A stretch of DNA of 64,000 bases from Buddleja alternifolia (GCA_019426215.1 CM033399.1:19521009-19585008); one strand, 5' to 3'; numbered from the stretch's first letter, positions 35,362-47,475 are shown. Program-made: numbers and translations. The notes: generated by a model from the sequence alone, not told the origin.

Positions 35362-37297
35362 TGACACGCTAAAAGCCAACGTGCTATGATAGCAAGTGCA
35401 CTAGTCGTGTGTAGTAATAAGTGGACTAAAAGTCCGGATTGTCGAACCACGGAGACTTGAATTTTAGTTTATGATTTTAACGAAAAAAAGAATAAATATA
35501 ATTAAAGTAAATTATAGGTAAAATGCATACAATAAGAACAAGATTACACAATTGATTTTACACAAAGTATAAAGGGAGACTAAGGCACATGCTAGGTTCA
35601 AATTGATCAATTATACTTATAAAGATTCTCGTTGAAGGATTAAGCTTATATTGTTATGGTGAGAACTCCGAGGGTAGAGAATAACCGATGTCTCGCGTAT
35701 AAACTCCTATGCTTAGATCGTGATTTCCCAAATATTCCTATCCGGAAATCTAACCACTAAACATGCATTAACGTACTAGAGTTCACTCGATTTGAATCGA
35801 ACAACTTCACCCGGGAATCTTTACCTATGTCTAGGGCAATTCCTCATTAGTTACGGGTCATGATGTGAATTTCTTGCATCCTAAGTCAATTTTCTCCCGA
35901 AATATTAACCTAGGCATAAGATTTTAACATATAGTGATCAAGTATATGCAAGATAGGCAAAAACACAAATTCACATCACATAACAATATAAGAACAACCT
36001 CAACAATCATCTATTATAAGCATATATCACAATTTGGCCTTACATGGCCCTAGTCTTATGAATTTAGTTCATAATGGATAATATGAAAAACATAAATGAA
36101 TTAATACACATGTTCATAGACATAATTGAAATGAAAAGCTATAAAAACTCCCTCAAAAGTGAATAATGATGGATCTTGAAGTTGAGCCTTCAATCCCCAA
36201 GCTCTTTTCCTTCCTCTAGTTTTCCCCTCCAAGAGTGATGAAGAATGGTGATGAATGGTGGAGAAATCAGATTAGGGGCTGCCCCCCTCTCCTCTAAGAA
36301 TCTGAAATTGATAGTGAATGATGAAGAATATGGGTTCCCCCTCCTTTTATAGCCAAAATTCCACTAAAGTATGCATTAAGAATTCCCATTAAAGTTCCCC
36401 AATGAGAATTCCACCTAAGGTGATGCTTAAAGTTTGGCTTTTAAGATTCCAACCAGCTAAAAAATGCTGAACTTTCGGCCATTAAGAATTCCACCAAGCA
36501 TAACCATGTGAAAACTTCAACAAAACACATGCATGCTGCATTTTCTTGTTTTCCAGCGCAGTCTTAGTATTTTCCTCATACACTTCTCCACAGATCTCCA
36601 AATTGGATGATTCAAGTCCCCATGTTCAGATAACACATAGATCTACAACTTTTCAGAAGGACATTTTGTCCAATTCGGTCTCTAAGTATACCTAAATTAC
36701 GTTTCAACATGGAGGTTGTTTCTGATTTGGCGCCTATAAAGTAAATCTACCAAGAAACACACTTATGACAACCCCTCAACACATGTGCTGAATTATGGCC
36801 AAAAGTGATTCTTACCCATCATATAAGGCTGGAATTTAGGCTGAAAAAGGAGTAACATTCGGACTATCCATGCCTAGGCATGACTAGGAAGGCGCTGGGG
36901 CGTATCCTGGCACATGTACTTCTCTGTTCGGCGCAGCAATCGTATTTCCTTCACAATTATCTCTATAGACCTCCGATTTGGATGTTTCAAGTTCCCATTT
37001 GAAGCTAAGACATACATCTAAAACTTTGTAGAAGGAAACTTTGTCTAAGTCGGTCTCGAAATGTACGGAATTATCGCTCGAATGTGGTAGGAGATGCATA
37101 AACCGCCTAGGTGTTGAAAAACATGCTTGAACTTGTTTTGTACATCGTTTTTCTTCCCTTTTCTTCATGTATTCTCATTTATTACCTGTATTCACTTAAC
37201 ACACCTATTAAATGCAAATGTGACATGATTTAAGCAATAAGTGAATCCAAATCATAAGAATTACGGCCTTAAAAACACGTAAAAACACCTTTTATCA
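35362..37297 (-). repeat. LTR-B: 3' LTR of the Athila-like gag element
   Basis: 1936 bp; minus strand starts TGATAAAAGGTG next to a PPT and ends GCGTGTCA. TATA box AT TATAAAAGG at 36353-36361 (minus). U3 holds the GC-rich words GCCTAGGCATG (about 36870-36900). R/U5 is type II, like the LTR fragment at 41384. Confidence 0.9.
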
Positions 37298-38941
37298 ACA
37301 CCTCCAAACTTATCAATTGCTCGACCTCGAGCAATAAGAGCAATAAGGCAAGACCAACATCATTCAATGGGAGAAAACAAAACAACTAACTAACTCACTT
37401 TCGTGGAGTAAACGATTGCACTTAGCGGGTGCAACAAGCCTTTAAACCTTTGAGTTATCTCAAAGGACGAGTTATAGTCTCGTGAGGGTTTGCATACGAT
37501 ATACCCACAAAATCTAGCAAATTTTCAATCCCAACCGAATCAACACATCTCAATATGATCAACAAGAATGAATGGCATAAAATCAACCTTTTAAAGTTCA
37601 CAAATATATATATACATATCAACTACTTTTGCTCATGTGACACCAATACTTGAAACGACTCCCTAGGGTGTAGTGAAAAATAAATCTAGGGTATTATAGT
37701 CGAGAGGCGTCCTTACCAAATTTTGGACATTAATCCCATATCTATCAACTTTTGATCAAACACAAGGCACAATAATTATAGATAATCTCATAGCCATTTA
37801 AATTTCATTATCTCAAATATTCAACATTCAATTCATATGGAATTTCCATTAAACTTCATTAAGACTAGATCATGTGCAATGTTTTATTCCATTAGGCTTT
37901 CTATGACACCCATGTAAAAAGTTTTAGATCAATGACTCCCAAACTAGATAGTTTTGGGGCATTAAGTGTAGAGACACTCCTAAGGATTTAATCACTCGGG
38001 TATCAAAGGCCACGAAATAAAACTAGATCTTTTAAACAATTCACTTCTTTTGGCTTGAGCATAGCTCAAATTAGCATAATAGTACAGTATATAGGTATGA
38101 AACTTTTCACCTCCGGTACGTATTAGCCTGACCACTTTTGGTCATACCAAAATTCAACCTTTTCAATTCATTGTTAGCATATAAAATTAATACTCAACTT
38201 ATAACTTTATGAGAAATCTAAGTTAATATTTCTGGGAATAATTCCTTAAGTGTCTCAAGATGGTTATCCTCGCAACTCCTCTACCTTCGATTTAAGTGCA
38301 TTGTGAATCATCTAAAGAATCAATTCTAGTCTAAGGTCTCCACGAGCAATTTCAAAGATATATATTCCATTAAATTCAAATTATTTCAAGAATTCATGCC
38401 ATTTTTCCAAGTCAATCAATATCAATGCATCAATTGGAAGGACTAAAAATTTTTCATGCTTGATTTTCTCAACAAAGAAGCATATAAACATGATATCAAA
38501 CAAACTTTCCCTAAAATTAAGCTAAAAATTAGGATTGCACCATCAAAGTTCAAAATAAGTACTCTTCTAAACACCCCTAAACTTAAATCCAACATTGTCC
38601 CCAATGTTGTTACAACAAGCATACACAACAGTAAAAGAACACTTACAACCAAGGATGTTGAAAAACATCCTTAAACTTCCAATACATAATCCTATAGCTT
38701 CTCCTCCTCTCGAGTAAAATGAGCATGGTCCAAATTTGCATCATATCTAACACTTCAACTTTTCAAACCATCAAGCATAAGAAAACATACATGCCAAAAG
38801 TGCATGTTTGAACACAACATAAAGAAACAAACTAAACAAAACAAAAACAAAATCAAAAAGAAAAACAAACATACAAACTTGGGTTGCCTCCCAAGAAGCG
38901 CTAGTTTAGAGTCGGTAGCTTGACTTTGTGCTCTTTGAGGT
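37298..38941 (-). other. Conserved 3' noncoding domain of the Athila-like element
   Basis: From the gag stop towards the 3' LTR (minus strand): hairpin CTTGGGAGGCAACCCAAG (38878-38895), AACATT hairpin (38591-38608), conserved noncoding words, hairpin TTGCTCGAGGTCGAGCAA (37317-37334) and PPT (37298-37310). There is no RT, RNase H or integrase, although this is where pol would lie. Confidence 0.8.
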
Positions 38942-41224
38942 TCAAATAGGTGGTCCATTTAACACGACCAAATCCTTATCATGCCTCCTTTTAGCTCCAT
39001 GGTCTACTTGCTTCCACTCATATTGCGGGATTTTGCAATAAGCCCTTTGTATTGGATGAGTCTTTTCAATCTTACGAGCACGGCGATGGGGTAGAATGTA
39101 TTTCATGCATAAATCTTCTTTTCCCTCTTTGTTGTGTTTATCATAGGGAATCTCATCCTCCAACTCGAGTGTGCCCTTAGCCTTGCCATTTGCACATTTC
39201 TCATCAAGAGAAGGGTTAATAACATCGATATTGGAACAAGTAAGATCATCCATAGATGGTTTCCTGTTATTAGAAGCATCAAATATCACTTTTACATCTC
39301 CTACCCTCAATGATAACTTACCTTTTCCCATGTTGATCTTGGCATTGCTAGTGACTAGGAAAGGTCTTCCTAGAATCAAGGGCATCTCAACATCTTCCTC
39401 CATATCAAGGACCACAAAGTCAACCCGGAAAAAGAATTTGTCAACTTGTACAATAACATCTTCTATTATCCCCTTTGGTCTCTTAATTGATCCATCGGCG
39501 AGTTGGAGGTTCATTGATGTCGGTTTGGGATTTCCAAGGCCCAACTTCTTGAAGAGAGAATACGGGAGGAGATTGATACTTGCTCCCGTATCGCAAATAA
39601 CCTTTTCAAAAGTAAGAGGGCCAATGGTGCACGGAATGGTGAGCCTCCCCGGGTCCTCACAAAGAGTCGCCACAATCCTACGAAAAATCGGATCCATATC
39701 CTTCTTTTTCGTTTTTTGTGCATTTGGAAATGGAAGACGAACCTCGATGGGATGATGCGTTGGAGTTGAAGGGCCAGCTGTGGAGGATACAGAATGTGGC
39801 GCTTGGGCGTGACAATCGGCGCCTTGGCGCAGCGATAGGGGCGCCTGGGCGTGGATGGATGGGCCCTCGGGCGCATCAGTGCGAACATTATCACCTTTTA
39901 CCTGTTTGCCACTTCTCAAGGTAATTCCATAGCATTGCTCTTTCGGGTTCTTTTCCGTATCACTTGGTAAATTTTCCGGGGCTCTCTCGCTGATTGTCTT
40001 TGCCATTTGACCCATTTGTGTCTTCAAATCCTTCATATCCATCATTAAATCCTTCATCATAGTACGGAGTTCGTTGATTGCTGAATCCGATTTCTTTATT
40101 TCCTCATCAAGACGTTCATCGGTTGTAGGAGGCCTAACTTGCCTTTGTACATGAGGATTACCTTGCCTTTGTGCTTGGTTATTGTTGAATGGGGGCCTTG
40201 GTGCTTGATAGACGTCGGGATGGGCATTTTGTGCCGGATTGGGCCTCCTTGGAAAATTTTCGGGCACATGGAAGTTCAATTGAGGTCGATTGGCATTTCC
40301 AACATAGTTTACATTGCCAACCATTGTTTCCAAAGCAACTTCTTCGCCCAACTCTTGAACACAAGCAATCTTTTTGGTGGGTGTGATTTCTTCATCATCG
40401 GGATAGAGTTCATCTTCCCGGGCTAATTGCTCAATCTTGTCCCACACACTTTGGCAATCGAGCCCAAGGAGATCACCACCGGCGCGGGCATTGAGCCTAT
40501 TTTGGATGCGCGAACGGACTCCATCATGGAATCGTAATACTTGCTCGCTCAATCTTAGGTTGTGATCCGGACATTTTCGGAGCATGTTTTTATATCTAGC
40601 CCATGCCTCGGCTAAGGACTCATGATTCCCCTGCTTAAACTCCTTAAGGTTGCTCCTTAGCTCATTGATTTTGGAGGGTGGAAAGAATTTGCTCAAAAAG
40701 GCATCGACCAATTGTCCCCATGTTGTGATGGATTGGGGTGGTAGAGATTTGTACCACATGGTCGCCCTTTCCTTTAATGAGAAGTGGAAGACTCTTAGAC
40801 GAATTGCATCGAGATCCCGTGGATGAAATTGGGTAGTCATGAGAGTATCGTCTAAAGTCTCCAAATGCTCATGAGGTGATTCATGGGGCTCTCCATAGAA
40901 GGGTTCGCTTTGCACCATGCTAAAGATGTGTGACGGAATGTGATAATTTGGTGCAAAGAAATTTGGAAAGACTACGGGCCCCGGTATGGTGTGGACCCTT
41001 GAAGGTAGACTTTCCCGGACCGATGGAAGTCTTTGAGGAGGTGCCGGTTGCATAGCTTGGAATAGATTTTGCAACCATTCCCTGTTTTCCGGGAGATTTA
41101 TGTCGGGAAAATTCCCATTTGGATTTAGATTGTCGGCCATTTCTCGAGCTCGTCTACTAGATCGAAGAACACGCTCTATCTCCGACTCAAAATTGTATAG
41201 AGGCTCGTTAGAAGAGCGGGTCAT
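38942..41224 (-). CDS. Gag-protease polyprotein, Athila-like, intact
   Basis: An uninterrupted 760-residue ORF counted from ATG 41224 (MTRSSNEP); the frame is open for 13 more codons upstream, but only with a non-ATG start. Residues are numbered from that upstream TTG. The retrotransposon gag domain spans about 140-260 (LKERATMWYKSLPP, AFLSKFFPP, ESLAEAWARYKNMLRKCPDHNL). A coiled-coil-like stretch is at 384-425, and YGITLRSGK at 445-453 is typical of Athila. An aspartic protease has DTGA at 558-561 and a LILGRPFL flap-distal motif. No CCHC zinc knuckle is visible. The ORF ends normally with no RT or integrase downstream, so the element can make particle protein and protease but not cDNA by itself ('TR-GAG'-type). 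Residues 468-490 are encoded by repeated GCGCC palindromic words. Lack of stops suggests youth or recent function. Confidence 0.92.
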   Translation of the reverse strand: MTRSSNEPLYNFESEIERVLRSSRRAREMADNLNPNGNFPDINLPENREWLQNLFQAMQPAPPQRLPSVRESLPSRVHTIPGPVVFPNFFAPNYHIPSHIFSMVQSEPFYGEPHESPHEHLETLDDTLMTTQFHPRDLDAIRLRVFHFSLKERATMWYKSLPPQSITTWGQLVDAFLSKFFPPSKINELRSNLKEFKQGNHESLAEAWARYKNMLRKCPDHNLRLSEQVLRFHDGVRSRIQNRLNARAGGDLLGLDCQSVWDKIEQLAREDELYPDDEEITPTKKIACVQELGEEVALETMVGNVNYVGNANRPQLNFHVPENFPRRPNPAQNAHPDVYQAPRPPFNNNQAQRQGNPHVQRQVRPPTTDERLDEEIKKSDSAINELRTMMKDLMMDMKDLKTQMGQMAKTISERAPENLPSDTEKNPKEQCYGITLRSGKQVKGDNVRTDAPEGPSIHAQAPLSLRQGADCHAQAPHSVSSTAGPSTPTHHPIEVRLPFPNAQKTKKKDMDPIFRRIVATLCEDPGRLTIPCTIGPLTFEKVICDTGASINLLPYSLFKKLGLGNPKPTSMNLQLADGSIKRPKGIIEDVIVQVDKFFFRVDFVVLDMEEDVEMPLILGRPFLVTSNAKINMGKGKLSLRVGDVKVIFDASNNRKPSMDDLTCSNIDVINPSLDEKCANGKAKGTLELEDEIPYDKHNKEGKEDLCMKYILPHRRARKIEKTHPIQRAYCKIPQYEWKQVDHGAKRRHDKDLVVLNGPPI

Positions 41225-41359
41225 GCACCACAAATTATACCTAACAATTAAACACAAGAACAAAATTAGAATAATAAAATAAAAGAAAGGTTACAAATAA
41301 ACGAAAAACTAAGAATTATGAAAATTTAAATGAAAAATCAAAAATTAAAATGAACAAAA

Positions 41360-41377
41360 TCCTTGGCAACGGCGCCA
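41360..41377 (-). other. PBS of the Athila-like element
   Basis: Minus strand TGGCGCCGTTGCCAAGGA, two bases different from the usual TGGCGCCGTTGCCGGGGA. It lies between the LTR (ending at 41384) and the gag start 136 bp downstream. Confidence 0.85.
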
Positions 41378-41383
41378 AAAACT

Positions 41384-41942
41384 TGACACGCTAAAAGCTA
41401 ACGTGCTTGGTAGCAAGTGCACTAGTCGTGTGTAGTAATAAATGGACAAAAAGTCCGGGTTGTCGAACCACAGAGACTTGAATTTTAGTTTAAGATTCGT
41501 AATGAAGTAAACAATTAAAGTAAGAGTAAATTCAATTAAAAGTGCAAAGAACAAGAACAAAGATGAGCAAACGATTGAAACTCAAATATGAAGAGTGACT
41601 AAGGCGCATGAGAGGCTCAATTTGATCCATATCCTTATTAAGAATCTTATTGAATCATTAGACTTATGTTCCTATGGTGAAAGCTCCTAAAGTAAAGAAT
41701 AACCGATGTCTCGTGATAGACTCCTATACTTAAGTGATGGTTTCCTAAGTATTTCTACCCGAAAATCTAACCACTAAGCATGCATTAACAAACTAGAGCT
41801 TCCTCGATATAAATCGAACGACTTCACCCGGGAATCTTTACCTATGTCTAGGGCAATTCCTCATTGGTTGCGGGTTATGGTGTGAATTTCATGCACCCTA
41901 GATCAAATTTCTTTCGAAATATTCACCTAGGCAATTTATCGA
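41384..41942 (-). repeat. 5' LTR fragment of the Athila-like element
   Basis: The last ~560 bp of the LTR (R/U5 type II), ending GCGTGTCA at 41384. U3 is lost: at about 41942 the sequence switches directly into a Copia integrase on the same strand, inside the codons for GLRSDHGG. The element has therefore lost its promoter copy at this end. Confidence 0.8.
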
Positions 41943-43720
41943 ACTCCTCCATGATCCGATCGTAGAGTTTTTATATTTTGCCCAGTTTGATTTTCTGCTA
42001 AGGCTTTGAACTTCTTAAACCTTTCAAAGGATTCAGACTTTTGCTTCATCAGATACACTAGACCATATCTTGAAAGATAGAATGTGAAAGTGATGAAGTA
42101 GTAGACACCTCCACGAGCCATTTCTCCAAATGGTCCGCAGATGTCGGTATGTACTAACCCTAAGACTTGAGTAGCTCTTTCAATAGTTCTGGTGAAGGGA
42201 GATCTAGCCATCTTGCCTAAGAGACATGATTCACATGTTGGAATGGGATCCGACCCCAGTGAGCTTAATAGACCATCTTTTTCCATTTTGTGGATCTTGT
42301 GCTCTCCGGCATGACCTAGTCTAAGATGCTACTTGATTCTTAGGTTAGCTTCTTGCCTACCGTGTTTATGTGTTACAACATTTACATCAGATGAATTACG
42401 GACATTCAAATAATACAAACCATTAACTAAACAAGCATTGCCAACTAATTTATTTCCATAATAAATGTCGCAATTTAATTTACAAAAACGGAATGTATAT
42501 CCAATCTTAACTAAGATAGGAATACATAAAATGTTCTTAAGCCCCATGGGAAAAACTAAAACATTATCTAAAAACAATAAATGTCTAGAATTCAACTAAA
42601 GAGAAGTAGACCCAATCCTAGTAGCTGCGACGCTTTCCCCGCTGCTTACTTTGATCATCACTTCTTCTCGGCCCAGCTTTTTACTTCTCTGCAGATCCTG
42701 ATCCAAACAACATACATGGGCACTAGCCCCTGAGTCTAGAATCCACGAAGTAGAAAATACGGTCATAGAATAGTTAGTTTCAAAAACAAGTAGCTCTATA
42801 CCTTGTGCGCCTTTGCCTAATTTGGGACAGTTCCTCTTCCAGTGGCCAAGATCACCGCATTCGAGACATCTATCCATTTTCTTAGGCCCTTTGCTCTTTT
42901 ATAACCCTTGAGCCTTTCCCTTACCTTTCTTAACACCCCCTTGAGCTCCAAGCTCACCAAACTTTTTTTTGTTATTCTTCTTCTTAGACTTAGCCTTTTT
43001 AGGTCCAGAAGAGATGAGCAAGGCAATTTCCTTTCCCTTTGGTTTTGTTTGAGATTGTGCAGTAACCAATTTGTTCATTAGCCTAGCTAAATTGCACTCT
43101 ATCTCATTGCAGTTAAAGTTAACCACAAATTGGGAAAAGGAATCAAGAAAAGATTGCAAGATTAAGTCAGTTTGAAGGGTAGCGTTCATGGTGAATTCGA
43201 GAGCTTCCAACTTCTCGATCCTCAAAATCATTTTGAGGACATGATCACCAACCTTCTCACTTTCTTTCATCTTGGCTCTGAAGAGCTCTTTCGATATCTC
43301 ATATCGAGCAGTTCGACTATGCTCTCCATAGAGCTCTACCAGGTGAGCTAGGATAGCTCTTGCAATGGGCATCTTATCATGTGCCCTTTGAAGATCATTA
43401 GTCATAGATCCCATCATGTATCCTCTCACCCGGAGGTAGTCCTTAACCCATTTTTCATGGGCTTGGACCTCTTCCTCGTCGGCACGTGTTCTAGCAAGAG
43501 CCGCTGGGATATCAGCCTCCAAGAAGTATTCCAGAGATTCCTGCACAGCACGCCCGAACGTGAGGCAGCCAACGTTCGGACGTCCAGAAAATTTTCGAAA
43601 GACTATAAGCCACAAAACAGCACGTCCGAACGTAACGAAGATGACGTCCGTACATTAACCAATTTACGCCCGACCGTGGGGCCATCTAACATTTGAACAT
43701 CCGCGATTGAGCATTAGACT
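41943..43720 (-). pseudogene. Copia gag-protease-integrase, minus strand, truncated
   Basis: Minus strand from about 43615: gag (RTARYEISKELFRAKMKE, GDHVLKMI; ORF 43615-42899), a stop, a CCHC zinc knuckle CLECGDLGHWKRNCP (near 42860), protease WILDSGASAHVC (near 42740), pre-integrase HLRLGH...CESCLLGKMARSPF, and integrase start LVHTDICGPFGEMARGG to LRSDHGG at 41943. A few stops (near 42899, 42596 and 42329) break it. RT and RNase H are missing. The gag N-terminus is replaced by ACGTTCGGACGT-type GC-rich words (43548-43690). Confidence 0.85.
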
Positions 43721-43789
43721 CCTATACTTTTTTAGCCCTTTGATATTCATTTACCTTCTCCCCTAGCCACAGTAAATCAGTACTCGATG

Positions 43790-44209
43790 CTGATGAGGGT
43801 AAGTTGTTATTGAATATAGAAGATAATATGGTTATTTGTGATAGCTATAAGGTTTTTGAGCATCCAATTGATTTTGATTTCTCTTTACACATTGATGTTT
43901 TTTATCCTTTTAGTGTTGAACACTTTCAAGAAAAATGAGCCATAATCTTCTACATCCCTACATCATGGACCTGAAGTATATTAAAGTGATGAGTGAAGAA
44001 AAATGAGATATTGTCTTTAGCTTGGAGGAAAGTCCACACTATTACCCAAAGCATGGGGAAGATAGGGTAATTGAAGTGTTGATGGACAATACAAAAATTC
44101 ATGAGTGGATGACTGCTTGGTCTAACCCTAGGATATGGAGCACATATGATGGGCCAATCTTCACTCCAAATGGCCAAAAGTTGAAGCGATACCCAATAGT
44201 GGATTAGAG
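43790..44209 (+). pseudogene. Degenerate copy of the unknown non-autonomous ORF
   Basis: Diverged counterpart of the ORF ending at 29130. The early part is broken by stops. The tail is open (44022-44207: HGEDRVIEVLMDNTKI, EWMTAWSNP, DGPIFTPNGQKLKRYPIVD). Conservation of this tail at protein level in two separate elements is the main evidence that the ORF was once translated. Confidence 0.6.
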
Positions 44210-45934
44210 AACGAACAAGTCATTCATACATAAACCACCTTGAGCCAATCTCTTACATAAAGTCAAGCTAGTGATTTTAAAAGAGCTCTTCTTGGGAGGC
44301 AACCCAAGCTTCGTGAGTTTTCTTTCATTTTTTACTTTCCTTTTATTTGTTTTTGCTTTTCTTAGTTTTAGGCTTTTTTTTTTCTCTGAGCATGCACTTT
44401 TGGCATGTGTTTTTATCTTCTTGATGGTTTATTTGATAAGTATGTTGAGCATGTTAGTAGAGATTTCCAATTGTTTTGAGATGCCTATTTTGATGATATG
44501 AGCTTGATTGTTATTAAACATCCTTGGTTGTAAGTACTCTTATACCTTTTAAATGCTTTTATGTGAGACAACATTAGAGACAATGTTGAGCTTAAGTTTG
44601 GGGATTGTATGTAGGTAGTACTTTGTGGTTTTAATACATACATATGATTGATCACCATGTGTTTGCTCTATTGCCTAGCCTATTCATATTATGTGTTCCT
44701 AGTTTAGCTCAAGTTTGGGGGAATTTGTTTTCTTATATGTTTATATGTTTCTTTGTTGAGAAAATCAAGCATGAAAAAAAAAAGAAAAATTTAAGTCCTA
44801 CTAATTAATACATTGAGATCGATTAACGTAGAAAAATGGCATGATTTCTATGAATAATTGTGAATTTAATGGAACATATATATCTTTGAAATTGCTCGTG
44901 GAGACCCTAGATGAGATTTGAATTTCTTAGATGATTCACATTGCACATAAGTCGAGGGTAGAGGAGTTGAGTTGGATAACCATCCTGAGACACTTAAGGA
45001 ACTTTCCAAAAATATTGGCTTAGATTCTTTTATAAAGGTTATGAGTTGATGAGTTAATTTTTATGCTTGATAACGAATGAATAAGGTTGAGAATTTGGTA
45101 TGACCAAAAGGTTCAGGCTAATATGTATTGGAGATGAAAGTCTCATGCCTATATACTGTATTATTATGCTAATTTGAGCTAAGCTCAAGCCAAAAGGAGT
45201 TTAATTGTTGAAAGATTTAGTTTTATTTCGTGGCCTTTGATACTCGAGTGATTAAATCCTTAGGAGTGCCTCTACACTTAATGCCCTAAAACTATCTAGT
45301 TTGGGAGTCATTGATCTAAAGCTCGTTACATGGGCTCCATAGAAAGCCTAATGGAATAAGACATTGCACAGATCTAGCCTTAATGAATTTAATGGAAGAT
45401 TCTTATGAATTTAAGTTTGAATATTTGAGTTAATGGAATTGAAATGGCTATGAGGTTTTCTATGATTCTTGTGCCTTGAGATTGATCGAAAGTTGATAGA
45501 TATGGGATTAATGTCCAAAAATTAGTAAGGATGCCTTTCGACTATAACACCTTAGACTTATTTTCACTACACCCTTTGGAGTCTTTTCGAGTATAGGTGT
45601 CACATGAGCAAAATTATTTGATATGTATATATATTTTTGATCTTTAAAAGGATAATTTTGTGCCATTGGTTCTTGTTAATTATGTTGGTTTGTATTGATT
45701 GGGTTGGGTCTGAAATTTGCTATATTTTGTGGGTATATCATTTGCAAACCCTCACGAGAGTATACTTGTCCTTTTTGGGTAACATAAAGGTTTAAAGGCT
45801 TGTTGCGGATGCTAAGTGCAATCGTTTACTCCACGACAGTGAGTTTATCCTTTTTGTTTTTTTTTTTTTGTTTTTGTTTTAGATCTTATTTCTATCATTG
45901 CTCGAAGACGATCAATGGGTAAGTTTGGGGGTGT

Positions 45935-47475
45935 TGATAGTTTATGAATTCACACATTTTAGAGCATCATATTTATATTATTTACATTGGTATATGCATG
46001 ATTTATGCCACATATGCGTTTAATTTGTGTGCTTATTGAGTAAAGGTAGAAAATCATTGCAATTGAGGAAAACTGGACAAAAATGTAAAATTTCAGAGTA
46101 CTTAGAATTCGAATTTGGAGACGTGTCCTTCTACAAAGTTGTAGATCGCTGTCTTAGCTTCATGTAGTGAGTCAACCAAATCGAAGTTCTATAGAAGAAG
46201 ACAAAATCGCAGAGTAGAAGGCAAAATATTACTATTTCCAGCGTTCGAACGTTAGAAGTTGGGCGTACGAACGTGAGACAGGCAGTGTTCGGATGTGAGT
46301 TCGACGGGAAAAGAAGTTTTTACGCTCGACCATGAAGATGACTTGTGCACGAACGTGAGAGGGGGTCTGCGCACGAATGTAAGGAAGCACAACGTTCGAA
46401 CGTTGATGTCGGGAGCAGCAGTTCTGGAAATTTTCAATTCTAATTCAAAGAGGATTCTTCCACCCATTAGTTATAAATACTAGATCAGTTCTGTAGGATT
46501 TTGTACACGAAATATAATATGAAATACACATAGAATAGAGTCATATTAGGGTTTAGATTTAATTTACATATCCATGAAGATCTACACAAACCTTTGAAGG
46601 TGAAGAAATCAAGAAGCATGGAACGGATGAACATCAAAGTTTAACCATCAAATTTAATAGGGAGTTTTCTTAGACTAGAATTATATTTGTCTATGAATAT
46701 GAATCTTTCTTTGTTTTTCTATCTTTTATATTTGCTGATGAATTTGATTCTTAGAACTAAGGCCATGTTTAGGCTAATTTATGAGATATGAATTATAAAT
46801 TGAGTTTTTCATATTAATTCTTTTGTTTCTTTGTGTTTTAATCTTGTTCTCCCGGTTCATATGATTAGCTACCATATGTAAGATTTTATGCTTAAATTAT
46901 CTGTTCGGGAGAAAGTAATTTAAGGTGCAAAAAGCATTGATAACATCTTTTAAGTTAGTTGTACAACTCCGGATACTGTTAGCCGGATTTATTTGGAGGA
47001 AATCTGAATTAATTTGGGGAAAATTCTAGTTTTTAATACATACAAGGGAGATTGCTATACCCAATCTAGTATAGGTTATCATGAGCGAGGGATCCACGTT
47101 ATACTAATCTTAAGGAACTTTGCACCTTAGCAACATTAGTCTAATAATATGAAAACGTGATTTTAATAAGAATTGATTAATTATGCCAACACATGCGTCT
47201 TAGTTGCTCTCTTCCATTGCCATCTTGATTTCGATATCTTGTTTTCTTTTATTTTTCTTCCATAATATTTTAGTTAATTCTTACTTTTAGATTATTTTAT
47301 TGTTTTTAAAATCTTTAAATCTTTAGTTTTAGTTTAAGTTCTTGCTTTCTTTAATTTCTCATAAAACTAAAATACAAGTCTCTGTGGGTTCGACATCCCG
47401 GACTTAATTGTCCACTTTATTGCTACACACGACCAGTCATCTTGCTATAAAAATACGTAGAGTTCTACCGTGTCA
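45935..47475 (+). repeat. Gypsy 3' LTR with ACGTTCGAACGT-type palindromes
   Basis: 1541 bp, TGATAGTTTATG to CTACCGTGTCA. U3 contains several GTTCGAACGTT-like words from 46241, ending in the perfect palindrome AACGTTCGAACGTT (46391-46404), then a TATA-like TTATAAATACT near 46471. It belongs to the same LTR group as the remnant at 26050-32791. Confidence 0.88.

Larger units (their letters stand above)
43721..47475 (+). mobile_element. Non-autonomous Gypsy element, 5'-truncated, with 3' LTR
   Basis: Homologous to the interior of 26720-32261: degenerate ORF (43790-44207), hairpin (44291-44308), AACATT hairpin (44570-44587) with TTTGGGG, conserved noncoding domain, PPT (45921-45933) and a 3' LTR (45935-47475). 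The 5' LTR, PBS and gag start are missing; the left junction with Copia gag lies around 43720-43790. Confidence 0.8.

Noticed and set aside
39171..39755. 194-aa plus-strand ORF
   Set aside because: Antisense shadow of the intact gag-protease ORF.
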